64,000 bases of DNA from Phycisphaerae bacterium RAS2 (GTDB lineage: Bacteria > Planctomycetota > Phycisphaerae > UBA1845 > UTPLA1). The position numbers were made by a program, and so were the translations under genes. The notes below the pieces were generated by a model that did no database searches, had not been told where the DNA came from, and saw only the letters and a program-made list of their open reading frames with translations. Positions within the stretch are counted from its first letter, which is position 1. Each line of letters opens with the position of its first letter. This document shows positions 44,267-54,057 of the stretch, one piece after another. Location of the stretch: the NCBI GenBank assembly GCA_007753915.1, contig CP036352.1:3659306-3723305 (forward strand), read 5' to 3'.

Positions 44267-45889
44267 TTAGCGTGCCATGGCGACGGCCGGATTGAGCGCC
44301 GGCGCATGGTGTGCTGCAGCGGAAGCGGTCTTCGCAACAGCCGGCAGATGCAGCGTCGGGGTAGCGGGGACCGCCGCCGGCTCAAGTTCGCCCGCCGTGT
44401 CGGAAGTCGCCGCATTGCCGCGGGTCAGCCAACCGGTGTTGCGAAGCGTGAAGGCCGAGTAGGGGATGATCCACGAGAAGCCCGGCACCCAACTGAACTC
44501 ATAGAGGAACAGCCAGATCCAATCGCTGTCGCGCTCGTTGATGTAGTAAATCGTCGCCATCGTCGCGCCGTAGATGAGCAACATGCCCATCTGGTGCATC
44601 ACATAGCCGTAGCTGGTGAAGAGCAGCAGGGTGCTGTTGAAGATCATGAACGGCGGCAGGACGAGCGTCAGCGCGACCAGCACCATCTGAAACTGAAACG
44701 TGCGCAGGTACTCGCTGCGGAATCGCTTGAACAGGAAGCGGAACAGGATGATCGTCTCGCGGATGTTGCTGCGACCCCAGCGGAGCAGCATGCGCACCAT
44801 GCCCGGGTACGTGTGCGGCATCTGGCTATAGACGACGGCGTTCTGCTGATAGGCCGTCAGCCAGCCTTCGCGAAGGATCAGGTTCGTCATGGCGCGGTCT
44901 TCGCCGGTCGTGCAGGGCAGGCCGAGGAAGTGCTGATTCAGCCATTCATCGGCGACTTTGCGGACGACATCGGCGCGATAAACGCTCAAGGCGCCCGGCG
45001 TGCAGAAGACGCCGTAGTATTGATTCTGATACGCGCGAACAAACTTGAACGACAGGCTGAACGTGGTCTTCAGGAATCGCGTGATGACGCTTTGCTTCGG
45101 GTTCATGACCTCGACGCAGCCGGCGACCGCGCCGATGCGCGGGTTGCGCACGACCGGCGACACCGCATTTCGCAGGGCCTCGGGGTGCAGCACGCTGTCC
45201 GAGTCAATCGACACAAACACATCGCCGCGACCGTGCATGAAGCCGTGGTAAAGCGCGTGGCGCTTGCCCATGTTTTTCGGCTGCTTGTGCGTGGTGATGC
45301 GGATGCGCGGATCGACTTCGGCCGCCGCCGCGCGAATGTGCAGCCATGTGTCATCGCTGCTGCCGTCATCAATGGCGAAGATTTCCAGCTTGTGGCGCGG
45401 GTAGCGGTTGGCCGCGACGGACAGGATCGACTGACGAACCAGCGCGCCTTCGTTGAAGGCGGGAATGATCACCGTGATCGACGGAAGATGCTTCTCCGGC
45501 ACGGCGTCCATCGGCTTGTACCGCCGCCACATGACAACGCGCCAGATCAGCACGGCGTACATCAGGCCGCCGTAGAAAATCGCCGAATACCAGAACGTGT
45601 TCCCAAGGACGCTCCCGGAAAAGAGCGAATGGCGAAGCGAGAACTTCCCGCTTATCGCCACGACGGCGGCGACGATGACACACACGGCGAGAATCGCCGC
45701 CTTGATCCACGCCTCGTGGCGAACCAGCGACTGGGGCTGCTCCGGCATGAACCGCGCCACGTCTTCAACCGATGGGCGGTCGGCCGGCTGCCGTTCGGCG
45801 GAACGGACGGTTGGTTTGCGGAACGAGTTGGTGCGGCGACCGCGCGGCGCGAGCCGCTGTGCCCCTTCGACGAATTGAGCGCGATACAT
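44267..45889 (-). CDS. Membrane glycosyltransferase, family 2 (NodC/HasA-like)
   Basis: A 540-residue protein. ATG 45889 has AGGA 6 nt upstream. Two membrane helices at ~55-120 precede the GT-A domain: TVIIPAFNEGALVRQSIL, AIDDGSSDDTW, SIDSDSVLHPEAL, TTGEDRAMTNLIL and a MLLRWGRSN motif in place of QxxRW. Four or more C-terminal helices follow, then a ~45-residue Ala/Pro-rich tail. This matches chitin-oligosaccharide or hyaluronan-synthase-like enzymes building a beta-linked glycan from UDP-sugars. The product is unknown. It is the second processive-type enzyme in the window. Confidence 0.92.
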   Translation of the reverse strand: MYRAQFVEGAQRLAPRGRRTNSFRKPTVRSAERQPADRPSVEDVARFMPEQPQSLVRHEAWIKAAILAVCVIVAAVVAISGKFSLRHSLFSGSVLGNTFWYSAIFYGGLMYAVLIWRVVMWRRYKPMDAVPEKHLPSITVIIPAFNEGALVRQSILSVAANRYPRHKLEIFAIDDGSSDDTWLHIRAAAAEVDPRIRITTHKQPKNMGKRHALYHGFMHGRGDVFVSIDSDSVLHPEALRNAVSPVVRNPRIGAVAGCVEVMNPKQSVITRFLKTTFSLSFKFVRAYQNQYYGVFCTPGALSVYRADVVRKVADEWLNQHFLGLPCTTGEDRAMTNLILREGWLTAYQQNAVVYSQMPHTYPGMVRMLLRWGRSNIRETIILFRFLFKRFRSEYLRTFQFQMVLVALTLVLPPFMIFNSTLLLFTSYGYVMHQMGMLLIYGATMATIYYINERDSDWIWLFLYEFSWVPGFSWIIPYSAFTLRNTGWLTRGNAATSDTAGELEPAAVPATPTLHLPAVAKTASAAAHHAPALNPAVAMAR

Positions 45890-46231
45890 GGGTGATCCTG
45901 AACTGATGAACCCCATCCAGAAGGACGTTGGTGTTGACCTGGCTTTTCTGGAATGCGAACCCTCGCGAGCGATTGCGACGCGCCGATCACTCCCACGAAG
46001 ACTCGACCCGTTACAGGCGGGGCATCCAATTCTTCAAACTAGACAGGACCGACGCAAGAACGTTAGTCACAAACCACTTGCGTGCTTATCATGACCCTCG
46101 CGCTGACCTCGCAAGGGCATGGAAGGTCCGAAAACTCACGCCGGACCGGCGAGCGCCATGGATTGTTAACAGCATGGTTCATTTTCGGAACGGCGGGAGT
46201 CTCACTGTAATCCGTTAAGGCAACGAAGGAT
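45890..46231. other. Divergent intergenic region
   Basis: A 342-bp gap between the start of the NodC-like gene (minus) and the HhH protein gene (plus). It must contain both promoters. I see no convincing -35/-10 pair, RNA gene or repeat. Base composition is slightly less GC-rich than the flanking genes. Confidence 0.4.
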
Positions 46232-46621
46232 ATGTACACCGGGTCATCAGTTTCGGTTGCAGACCGTCGCCAGTTGACGGACCAGGCCGGGGTGTGGAAT
46301 CAGACGCTTATTTCGTTGTTTCTGCTTCTCCTGATTGTTCTGTTGGGGACGATTCCGGTGAGCCGGCCGATTTCCGGACCGGAATATGGGATCGCCGGAA
46401 CCCGTTCGGCAGAGCCTTCGGGAAAATTGAACCTGAACACCGCGGAGTGGTATGAGCTGGCGCAATTGCCGGGAGTCGGCGAGGGCCTCGCCCGACGGAT
46501 CGTTGAATACCGGAAAAACGCAGGTCGTCCGCTCCGCGTTCACGACCTGATCGCAGTGAAGGGAATCGGCCGGCGGACGCTGGAGCGAATCAGTCCCTAC
46601 CTGTACGCGAATTCCAATTGA
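46232..46621 (+). CDS. ComEA-like helix-hairpin-helix protein
   Basis: A 129-residue protein. One membrane helix (residues ~28-44, LFLLLLIVLLGTIPV) anchors a C-terminal DNA-binding HhH domain: KLNLNTAEWYELAQLPGVGE and LIAVKGIGRRTLERISPYL. This is the ComEA layout, which binds incoming DNA during natural transformation in other bacteria. No other competence genes are nearby, and such short HhH proteins can have other roles. Orientation with the HhH outside the membrane is inferred from family knowledge. Confidence 0.88.
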   Translation: MYTGSSVSVADRRQLTDQAGVWNQTLISLFLLLLIVLLGTIPVSRPISGPEYGIAGTRSAEPSGKLNLNTAEWYELAQLPGVGEGLARRIVEYRKNAGRPLRVHDLIAVKGIGRRTLERISPYLYANSN

Positions 46622-46722
46622 CGCGTGCCGGCAAGGCAGGGATTGAGTTGACAGCCGTTCGGGACACCGATACCGTGACCATCGCTGGCGGGGGATTCCG
46701 TGCCTGATTTGGGGCAGATGCA

Positions 46723-47058
46723 ATGTCACTGAAAGACTGGTCCGACAACATCATTCTCGCGGAATTGCAGGACGACCCCCTCTTTTCCGACGATCTGAAC
46801 TCCCTGCATGAAAGCGTGGAGCGGCGCGGCGGCTGCCACGTCGTCCTCGACTTCGCGGCCGTGAACTACCTGAACTCATCCAACATCGCCAAGCTGCTCA
46901 AGCTTCGGAAGATGATGACGAGCACGGCCCTCGGCAAGCTCCGCCTGTGCGGCATCAAGACCGGTGTCTGGGGCGTATTCCTTGTCACCGGCCTCGACAA
47001 AATCTTCGATTTTTGCGACGACGTTCCCAGCGGACTCGCCAGCGTTCAATTGAGCTAG
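46723..47058 (+). CDS. STAS-domain anti-anti-sigma-like protein
   Basis: A 111-residue single STAS domain (HVVLDFAAVNYLNSSNIAKL, then KLRLCGIKTGVWGVFLVTGL and KIFDF). The Ser pair in LNSSN occupies the position phosphorylated in SpoIIAA/RsbV-type regulators. Such proteins switch partner kinases or sigma-factor antagonists. No kinase or phosphatase partner is adjacent. The next genes are a TPR protein and fliS on the opposite strand. Confidence 0.9.
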   Translation: MSLKDWSDNIILAELQDDPLFSDDLNSLHESVERRGGCHVVLDFAAVNYLNSSNIAKLLKLRKMMTSTALGKLRLCGIKTGVWGVFLVTGLDKIFDFCDDVPSGLASVQLS

Positions 47059-47274
47059 TCTCGAGGACTCACAGCGAAAGTGAATTCGCGCGGTCTTCCG
47101 CCCGTTCCGCGCCTCGGCGTTGGTCGGAGTTTCGCGCTGTCAATCGGACTGTTCCACTTTTTGCGCACCGGCCGTCGAGGCCCATTTCGTCGACCGCGAC
47201 ACGGGGACGGGGGCGGCGCACAGTGCCCGGCAACGCGGAGTTTGCAAGATCACCGCATTGCCGCTGCGCCGTTG

Positions 47275-48327
47275 CTATTTCTGGTCGCCGGTGAGTTGGC
47301 GGCGCAGATCCAGGGCTTCGGTGTTCTCGGGGTCATCGCGCAACACTTCGGCGATGTGCTCATCGGCGTCGCTGAAGGCCCCCAGGGCTGCCTCGATCCG
47401 CGCCAGAAATATCTTGATCTGAATCGTCGTGCGCGAGTCGGCCTGCTCCTTGCGCAAGGCCTGCAATGCGATGTCTCGCGCATCCACCAGTGAGAGCTGT
47501 CGCTGCGCTTCGCCGGCCTGTTGAACGGCGATCGCCACGTTGAAGGTCGGCACCGGATTCTTGGGGCTCTTGTCCGCCTGCTTCATTCCCGTGCTGATTT
47601 TGAACTGGTGCGCGTTCAGCATCGCCCGATAGTCCGCCTTATCCAGCGGTGCGGTCTTGATGCGCGCGCGATAGAGGTTAATGGCTTTGTCAGCCGCCTG
47701 AATTGCCGTTTCAAAATCCTCGCTTCCCAATGCGACTTCCGCCAGGCGCAATTGAATTTGCGGATCACCGCCGGCCAATTGCTCCGCCTCTTTTGCCTCC
47801 TCGAGGGCCATCTTGTGTTTCTTCAACCCGTGATAGACCATTGCCAGATCGAGGGTGATGTCCGCCCGAACATTCTTGCCATTCACCGGCTCGCGCGGCG
47901 CGAGGCCCTTGGCCGTCAGCAGTGGGCCGGACGCCAGCAAATAACGACGCGATTCCTGATACACGCGCCCGACCGCCGCATGCCCGCGATAGTCATTGCG
48001 ACCTTCGGCGGACTTGTTGTATTCCTCCAGAGCCACAAGCGCTTCGGGAACGTTCGGCGGTTTGAGTTTCAGTTGCAGCAACCCTTCCACCAGTTTCAGC
48101 TTCTTATTGTCCCGACTGACGCCGCGAATCGCCTGGAGGTATTCGATCCTCGCGCCTTCAATGTCGTCGTTGTCCAGCTTGCGGATCGCTTCATCCAGCC
48201 GCAATTCGGGGTTGACCGTCGGGTCCTGTCCGGCTGCCTGCCCGCGCGCCTCCGGCAGTCGCGCCAGGCTCGCCAGTGTGATCAACAAGACGGCTGTCTG
48301 AAAAATAGTTGCGGAGCGCTGGGTCAT
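47275..48327 (-). CDS. Secreted TPR-repeat protein
   Basis: A 350-residue protein with a signal peptide (residues ~1-28, cleavage near ARGQAAG). TPR-like helical pairs cover the rest: LDEAIRKLDNDDIEGARIEY, ALVALEEYNKSAEGRNDYRG, LDLAMVYHGLKKHKMALEEA and DADEHIAEVLRDDPENTEAL. It probably forms a periplasmic or outer scaffold. It lies 48 bp after fliS on the same strand and may be cotranscribed with the filament genes. A flagellar role is not established. Confidence 0.85.
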   Translation of the reverse strand: MTQRSATIFQTAVLLITLASLARLPEARGQAAGQDPTVNPELRLDEAIRKLDNDDIEGARIEYLQAIRGVSRDNKKLKLVEGLLQLKLKPPNVPEALVALEEYNKSAEGRNDYRGHAAVGRVYQESRRYLLASGPLLTAKGLAPREPVNGKNVRADITLDLAMVYHGLKKHKMALEEAKEAEQLAGGDPQIQLRLAEVALGSEDFETAIQAADKAINLYRARIKTAPLDKADYRAMLNAHQFKISTGMKQADKSPKNPVPTFNVAIAVQQAGEAQRQLSLVDARDIALQALRKEQADSRTTIQIKIFLARIEAALGAFSDADEHIAEVLRDDPENTEALDLRRQLTGDQK

Positions 48328-48375
48328 GGGACTTATCCTGCGATTAAGGGTCCGGGCGAAGGGCCGGCGTCGCCT

Positions 48376-48861
48376 TCAGCATTGTAGGCTGATTGAGGCC
48401 CGCGGCAACGAATCGTCCGTCCGCGGTGCGGCGTTCGAGGCTTGATTCGCCTGCGCCTCCCCACCCTCTTTCTCGCGCGCCGCCTGGACGCGCTCAATCA
48501 GCATACGCCAGGTCTCCCGCTGATGTTCGAGGATTTGCAGGGCTTCCTGCATGGCCCCTGCGTCGTGGGAGATGTTCGCATCCACCAGACGGTTGTAAAC
48601 AAAGGTGTACAGCCCTTCCAGATTGCGACACAGCTCGGGGTTGTGCTCGGGCCGCAGGCCGCGCTGCATTTCCAGCACGATTCGCTGCGCGCGAATAAGC
48701 TTCTCGCAGCACGCCTCCAGATTTTTCGCAGCCAAGGCATCCTTCGCCTGGGTGATGAACCGGATCGCGCCGTCATAGAGCATCAAATGAAGTTGCTCCG
48801 GCGTCGCGGTCATGACCGCGTTTCGCAGATACTCGCCGGATGCCCCAGGGGTGCGCTGCAT
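48376..48861 (-). CDS. fliS: Flagellar export chaperone FliS
   Basis: A 161-residue four-helix cytosolic chaperone that binds the flagellin C-terminus and prevents early polymerisation. ATG 48861 has GGAA ~9 nt upstream. Diagnostic motifs are YLRNAVMTATPEQLHLMLYD near residues ~11-30, AIRFITQAKDAL, and LYTFVYNRLVDANISHDAGA. It carries a ~35-residue polar C-terminal extension beyond the usual ~125. It lies between fliD and a TPR gene in the order fliC-fliD-fliS. Confidence 0.95.
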   Translation of the reverse strand: MQRTPGASGEYLRNAVMTATPEQLHLMLYDGAIRFITQAKDALAAKNLEACCEKLIRAQRIVLEMQRGLRPEHNPELCRNLEGLYTFVYNRLVDANISHDAGAMQEALQILEHQRETWRMLIERVQAAREKEGGEAQANQASNAAPRTDDSLPRASISLQC

Positions 48862-49045
48862 GGTGATCTTTCCGTGGCGCCGGACGCGAAACGAGCGGCC
48901 CGGACGTCGTCCGAGATTCGACCGAGCCACCGTATCCATCGGTCGGCTGCACGCATGAATTCAGTTATTACAGGGCGCGATGAGGGAACCGCCGTAGCGC
49001 GGCGCGATTCCGCGCGGCGTCATCGCCCACGTCCGAGAACGGCGC

Positions 49046-52000
49046 TTAGGACAGCGCCAGCAGCCCCGACAAGGATTGCTGCTGCGACTGCAATCGGGCG
49101 ATGGCGGTCTCCATCGCCGCGAACTGGGCATACAGCCGTTCCTTTCGCCGGCCCAGCAGGGTCTCCATGGAAGTGATGCGATCCGTCAGTTGCTTGACGG
49201 AGTTTTCAATGACGCCCCCCTGCACCGCGATCAATCCGGTCTCGGTTTTTGAGAGCCGATCCAGCTCGTCGTTGATCGCCTTGCCGTAGCCGGCGACGGT
49301 GTCGGTGAAGAAGGCCTCCACCTGGGCCGGGTTGTTCTCCATCGATTCTCTAAATTTGTCTTCGTCAAGCGTCAATTGCGAGCCGGCCCCAATGCGGATG
49401 CCGACCGATGCAAGCCGGTTGACCGCCCCACCGCCCGGCGTCACGCGATTCGCCAGCCCGACCAGCCGCTCGCGCACGCGCCGCGCCGTCGGATCCCCCG
49501 TCAGCGCCTGCCGCTGTTCGGTCTCGGCGTCGAATCGCGTCAAGCCGTCGATCGTGCTCATCACCTTGTTGAACGAAGCGACAAACGTCTGAAACTCCTT
49601 CAGCACCGCCGACGTATCCCGCGTGACGTTCACCGTCACCGCCTCATCGCTCGGCGAAACAAGATCCAGCTTCACTCCCGCCACCGCCGTGCTCAAGGTG
49701 TTCGACGCGCCCGTCAGCACGATGGGGTTCAACGCCCCCGGCGGGCCGAACAGCACCGTCGAATTTTGCCCGCGCACCAGCGTCTCGAACGAAAGCCCCG
49801 TCGCGCCGGAATCAATCGCCAGTGCCGCGTCCCGTCCGAGGCTCGATGCCGTCAGGCTCAATCGGAACGGTTGCCCGCTGGCCCCGTCGTTGATGATCGA
49901 TGCGTTCGCCGGGCCGCCCGACGCCTGAATCTTGGTCAGCACATCCGTCAGCGTGTCGTTGCCGGTGACCGTGATCCGCGTCTCGTAGGACCCGTCGATG
50001 AACGTCTGCCCCGATGCGGCGGTACCGGCGATGCGCAGCGCCTTGGCGGCGGTGCCCGATTCATCTGCGACCTTCAAGCTGCCCGCGCCGCCGGCCGTGT
50101 CGGTCAGAAGCAGACCGTCGCCGGTGTCGTTCACGCGCGCGATGACACCGATGCCGCGCGAGTTGATTTCCTCGATCACATCCGCCAGGGAGACCTCGTT
50201 CCCCTGCGTCAGGTCCACGACCGCCGACGCGCCCGAGCTGTCGGTGATTCGAAACTTGCCCGGCGGGACACCCTTGCCATAGTTGAGCGCCGTCAGCAGC
50301 GACGCATCGGAGACGTATTGCCGCTGGAGATTCCCGCTCGACGCGGAATCGGCCGCCACGTTCACGGCGATGCCCAAATCCGCGGCCAGCGTGCCGGCGA
50401 CATCGGCCACGATCAGATTCCCCGCCCCCCCGCTCGTGTCGTTCAGTTGAATGCCCAACCCGTTCGACGAGACGTTCGCGCGCACCCCGGTGGATGCCGC
50501 ATTGATGGCATTGATGACATCGGAGAGCGTCTGCGCGCCAGCGAGATCCACGGCAGCCGACGCGCCCGCGCGATCGGTGATCTGTATCTGCCCGCCCGCG
50601 ACGCCCGCTCCCCCGCGCAGGCTGCGAAGCAACACGCTGTTCAGCGATGCAACGAGCCGGCGCGATTGGATCGCATTGCCCGACGCCGGCGCGGTCAATC
50701 CCAGGTCGTCCAGCGCCTTGGACCCGCCCAACGCCGTCACCGAAAGCGTTCCCGCCCCACCCGATGTGTCCGTCAGCGTCAGGCCGGTTCCACTGGCCGA
50801 GATCGACGCAACCAGTCTGCCCGCATTGGCCGGATCGGTGTTGATCAGCCGCAACACATCGCCGATGGTGCCGACCGAATAGATGTTCTTGCCGTTGATC
50901 GTGCCGGTGGCGGATGAAGTCTTGATCCCCAGGGCCGCGGCCGTGGTCCCGCCGCCGACCTCCTCCACGCGCAAGGCGTTGTCCTCCGGCGTAGAGTCGG
51001 GCGTCGAGCTATCGCTTAGCAGCAGCTTGGCCCCGCTCACTGTCACCGTCACGTTCAGCCCCGCCGCCTGAATCGCGCTCTTCACGTCGCCGATCGTCTG
51101 CGCGCTCGAGAGATCGATTTCCTGCGAAACACCCGCGCGATTGGTGATCTTGATCGAGCCGGCCGGCACGCCCGCGCCGCCATTCAGATTGGAGAGCCGC
51201 GTCGCATCGGTCAGGCGCTCGGAGAGTTCATAGGTCAGTGTGCCGCCGTCGGCCAGCGTGACGGAGAAGTCCGGCTGATTGCGCAGCCGGCGGATGCCGT
51301 TGCCGTCGTTGAGCTGATCAAGGCGCGTGTGCTGCGAAAGCCGCACGAGGTCGACGCCTTCCAGCGTGCCGGTCGCGCTGGAGCCGACCAGGCCCAAGTC
51401 CTGCGCCGTTCGGCCGCTGTCCACATCGGCGACGGTGAGCGAGCCGGTGAGCAGGCCGGTCTGATCGACAATCGCAAGGCGATCGCCGCGGACTTCGGCA
51501 TGCACATTGACATTCGTCTGGCTATTAATCGCGCCGAGCAGGTCGTCAAGTGTCGTCGCCGTCGTCAGGTCGATCACGGCGCTGGCGCCGGTGCGATCGG
51601 TGATTCGGATTTTGCCCCCGCGCACGCCCTCGCCGCCGCGCAGCGACCCCAGCGAAGTCGTTCGATCGACCGTCGCGATGGCCGTTTCAAAGGTCAGCGT
51701 TCCCGCGCCCACCGGGGTCGCGTTGCTCGTGGCAAAACCGCCGGAGATGACCTGGTGCGCCGTCGCCAGCGATTTCACCGTGAACGTGTACGAGCCGACC
51801 GCCGCGCCGGCCGTGGCACTGGCCAGCAACACGCTGTCCTTCGTGGAAGCGGCCTTGGTGGTTCGAAACAACTCGGTGGCGCTGAAGCGCGTCGTGGTGT
51901 TCTTGAGCGCGAGAATCTGCGCGGAGATTTGCAGAAGCGCGGTTCGCCGAGCGTTGAGCGCCGAGACGCGGCCCTGGAGCAGCGTTATGGGCTGCCGTTG

Positions 52001-52078
52001 CACCGCAATGAGCGATTCGACAATCTGTTGAGTCGGCAGGCCGGACACGAGCCCGACGCTGGACGAAATCGATGCCAT
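49046..52078 (-). CDS. fliD: Flagellar filament cap protein FliD with expanded repeat region
   Basis: A 1010-residue hook-associated protein 2, about twice the 468 residues of E. coli FliD. The conserved N-terminus reads SSVGLVSGLPTQQIVESLIA. The C-terminus contains FVASFNKVMSTIDGLTRFD and the coiled-coil end IARLQSQQQSLSGLLAL. Between ~150 and ~680 lie four or more repeated modules with the signature GGxGVxxGxIxITDRxGxSAxxDL, related to flagellin-IN motifs. They should form extra surface domains on the cap. GGGAG lies ~10 nt before ATG 52078. fliS follows downstream. Confidence 0.95.
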   Translation of the reverse strand: MASISSSVGLVSGLPTQQIVESLIAVQRQPITLLQGRVSALNARRTALLQISAQILALKNTTTRFSATELFRTTKAASTKDSVLLASATAGAAVGSYTFTVKSLATAHQVISGGFATSNATPVGAGTLTFETAIATVDRTTSLGSLRGGEGVRGGKIRITDRTGASAVIDLTTATTLDDLLGAINSQTNVNVHAEVRGDRLAIVDQTGLLTGSLTVADVDSGRTAQDLGLVGSSATGTLEGVDLVRLSQHTRLDQLNDGNGIRRLRNQPDFSVTLADGGTLTYELSERLTDATRLSNLNGGAGVPAGSIKITNRAGVSQEIDLSSAQTIGDVKSAIQAAGLNVTVTVSGAKLLLSDSSTPDSTPEDNALRVEEVGGGTTAAALGIKTSSATGTINGKNIYSVGTIGDVLRLINTDPANAGRLVASISASGTGLTLTDTSGGAGTLSVTALGGSKALDDLGLTAPASGNAIQSRRLVASLNSVLLRSLRGGAGVAGGQIQITDRAGASAAVDLAGAQTLSDVINAINAASTGVRANVSSNGLGIQLNDTSGGAGNLIVADVAGTLAADLGIAVNVAADSASSGNLQRQYVSDASLLTALNYGKGVPPGKFRITDSSGASAVVDLTQGNEVSLADVIEEINSRGIGVIARVNDTGDGLLLTDTAGGAGSLKVADESGTAAKALRIAGTAASGQTFIDGSYETRITVTGNDTLTDVLTKIQASGGPANASIINDGASGQPFRLSLTASSLGRDAALAIDSGATGLSFETLVRGQNSTVLFGPPGALNPIVLTGASNTLSTAVAGVKLDLVSPSDEAVTVNVTRDTSAVLKEFQTFVASFNKVMSTIDGLTRFDAETEQRQALTGDPTARRVRERLVGLANRVTPGGGAVNRLASVGIRIGAGSQLTLDEDKFRESMENNPAQVEAFFTDTVAGYGKAINDELDRLSKTETGLIAVQGGVIENSVKQLTDRITSMETLLGRRKERLYAQFAAMETAIARLQSQQQSLSGLLALS

Positions 52079-52155
52079 GAGCAAGCACTCCCGGTCAGCA
52101 GTCGGGCGAGGCAGACAGACAAGGCGCAAAAACTGCGCGGTGGAATGACGCCGGG

Positions 52156-52365
52156 TCAGTCACCTTGTGAAGGTGAAGGCCGCTTGATCGCCGTAAGCAG
52201 TCCGCTAAGTTCAATCTCGCCGGCCTGCTCATCCAGTCCGCCGATTGCTTCCGGATCCCCCGGATGGACCGGAACCGCGCGAAAGCGCTTTCGCCCGTCT
52301 ACGAAGCACGTCAGGATCACCCCGTGTTTGCGGCATGATTCAGGTTGCGTCACGTGCGGTGTCAT
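52156..52365 (-). CDS. Small conserved-looking protein between fliC and fliD
   Basis: A 69-residue frame starting MTPHVTQPESCRKHGVILTC. AGGTG lies ~7 nt before ATG 52365. The first half contains two Cys and a basic HGVILTCFVDGRKRFRA beta-like stretch; the rest is acidic (DPEAIGGLDEQAGEIEL). It is transcribed in the same direction as fliC and fliD. No family is recognised. It could be a small flagellar regulator or a chance frame. Confidence 0.45.
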   Translation of the reverse strand: MTPHVTQPESCRKHGVILTCFVDGRKRFRAVPVHPGDPEAIGGLDEQAGEIELSGLLTAIKRPSPSQGD

Positions 52366-52482
52366 GGGTTGCACCTGCCTCGGCGAGCGGATGCGGCGAG
52401 CGAACTCGCCGGTTCGATTCAGATCACGATCCCGGTCAGAGGTCGTTGACTACCAGCCTCTGACCGCTTGCTTCTGACCACG

Positions 52483-52517
52483 GCCACTAGCAACTGGCCA
52501 CTAGCTACTGACCACTG
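52483..52517. repeat. Heptamer tandem repeat array D
   Basis: Five 7-bp units (GCCACTA, GCAACTG, GCCACTA, GCTACTG, ACCACTG) lie 11 bp beyond the fliC terminator. Degenerate CTG-containing heptamers extend it to ~52441. Confidence 0.75.
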
Positions 52518-52527
52518 TTCTATCGGC

Positions 52528-52566
52528 AAAGAAAAGCGGCCGACGTGCATGGAGCGCGTCGGCCGC
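52528..52566 (-). terminator. Intrinsic terminator of fliC
   Basis: On the minus strand a perfect 10-bp stem (GCGGCCGACG / CGTCGGCCGC, 11-nt loop) is followed by TTTTCTTTG. It lies 40 bp after the fliC stop and would make fliC its own transcript. Confidence 0.88.
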
Positions 52567-52605
52567 CTGGAAAAACTTCTCTTGTTGCTGCCGCGTTTCG
52601 CGCAA

Positions 52606-54057
52606 TTACCGCAGCAGCGCCAGCACCGTCTGCGGGATCTGGTTCGCCAGCCCCAGAATCTGGGTGGACGACTGAACCAGGATCTGCGCCCGCGTCAGGT
52701 TGGAAACTTCCTGCGAGTAGTCCGTGTCGCGAATCGCAGATTCCGACGCCTTGACGTTCTCCAGCGCCACGCGCCGGCTGTTCAGGTTCGTCTCGATCTG
52801 GTTCGCCTGGAATCCGCCGAGGCGGCCGCTCAAAATCGACACCTGACGAATCGCCGCCGACACGATGGCTTCCGCCGTCGGGAGCGACCCGCGCTGGGCG
52901 AGGGTGTTGGCCCCACCGGTGCCGAGCGAGTTCAGGTAGCCCTCGACCGAACTGCCGAGATTGGTCGTCGTGATCGAGGGAAGCCCGACGCTCACGAGGC
53001 CGTCACTGTTCACTTCGGGGCCGATCTGGAAGTTTGCTCCGCCGCCGGTCACGGCGAACGTTGACGTACCAAGCGCGGTTCCGAACGTGGCGGACAGGTC
53101 AGCGACGACATCCAGACCGCTCGATCGAATGCTCGCGATCAGGCCCTTCACATTGGCGGACTGACCATTGATGAGGACACCGGCGTCGCGGCCGCGATCC
53201 TGCGTGTCGCCCTGGTCGCCGGGGCTGACGGTGAACGTACCGCTGATGGCCCGGACCGAGACAAACTCGTCGCTACCGTAGTTGACGCTGTTGAAGGAGA
53301 TGCCCGCGCCGCTGGCCGTTGCGGAAATGCCGGTGAGCGACTTGAAGCTGCTGACCGTGTCAGCGATGGTCGCCAGGTCGGTTCCACCGGTGAACGTGAA
53401 GGTCTCGGTGCCCAGTCGTCCGCGGACTTCGATGGTGACGTTGTTGCCGGCCGACAGCACGCCGCTGGACGAGAGCCCGTTCGCGCCGCCCGTTGCGATG
53501 CCCAGCGCCGCGGTCTGTGCCGACTGGGTCACCTGCACGGAGACTTGCAGGGTTTGGCCGGTCGGGATGCGGGCGCCGAAGACCTGCAGGCGTTGCAGCT
53601 CGGTGCTGTTCTGGCCGCTGATTGTGTAGGCCAGTTCGCCATTCAGCAGCTTCTTGCCGTTGAACTGCGTGGAGTTCGCCACGCGGTTGATGCTTTCCAG
53701 AAGCGAGTCGATCTGGAGCTGGTTGGCGGCGACTTCGTCGTCCGACAACGCGCCATCGTTGCTCGACTGGTTCACCAAGCTCTTGATCTCGAGCAACAGC
53801 TTCGAGACCTCGCCCAGCGCGCCGTCGGCCGTGCTGATGACGTTGATCGCTCGCGCCGAGTTGTCGATCGCGGCGGACAGGCCGCGAATCTCGGCTCGCA
53901 GAGACTCGGAGGCAATCAATCCGGCCGGGTCGTCCGCGCCACGGTTGATCCGCACGCCGGTGCTAAGGCGTTCAAGGCGGAGCGCCAGGTCTTCCTGGTT
54001 GCTGATCAGTGTCCGGATGGACTGAAGCGCCGAGACGTTGGTGTTGATCCGACTCAT
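52606..54057 (-). CDS. fliC: Flagellin
   Basis: A 483-residue filament subunit. GGAGG lies 6 nt upstream of ATG 54057. The D0/D1 N-terminus (INTNVSALQSIRTLISNQED, LERLSTGVRINRGADDPAGL) and C-terminus (QVSNLTRAQILVQSSTQILG, ending TVLALLR) are canonical. The middle (~165-380) is a Gly/Ser/Thr-rich variable surface domain. It has no signal peptide and is exported by the flagellar type III system with FliS. A sigma28-like promoter and an intrinsic terminator flank it. Confidence 0.97.
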   Translation of the reverse strand: MSRINTNVSALQSIRTLISNQEDLALRLERLSTGVRINRGADDPAGLIASESLRAEIRGLSAAIDNSARAINVISTADGALGEVSKLLLEIKSLVNQSSNDGALSDDEVAANQLQIDSLLESINRVANSTQFNGKKLLNGELAYTISGQNSTELQRLQVFGARIPTGQTLQVSVQVTQSAQTAALGIATGGANGLSSSGVLSAGNNVTIEVRGRLGTETFTFTGGTDLATIADTVSSFKSLTGISATASGAGISFNSVNYGSDEFVSVRAISGTFTVSPGDQGDTQDRGRDAGVLINGQSANVKGLIASIRSSGLDVVADLSATFGTALGTSTFAVTGGGANFQIGPEVNSDGLVSVGLPSITTTNLGSSVEGYLNSLGTGGANTLAQRGSLPTAEAIVSAAIRQVSILSGRLGGFQANQIETNLNSRRVALENVKASESAIRDTDYSQEVSNLTRAQILVQSSTQILGLANQIPQTVLALLR

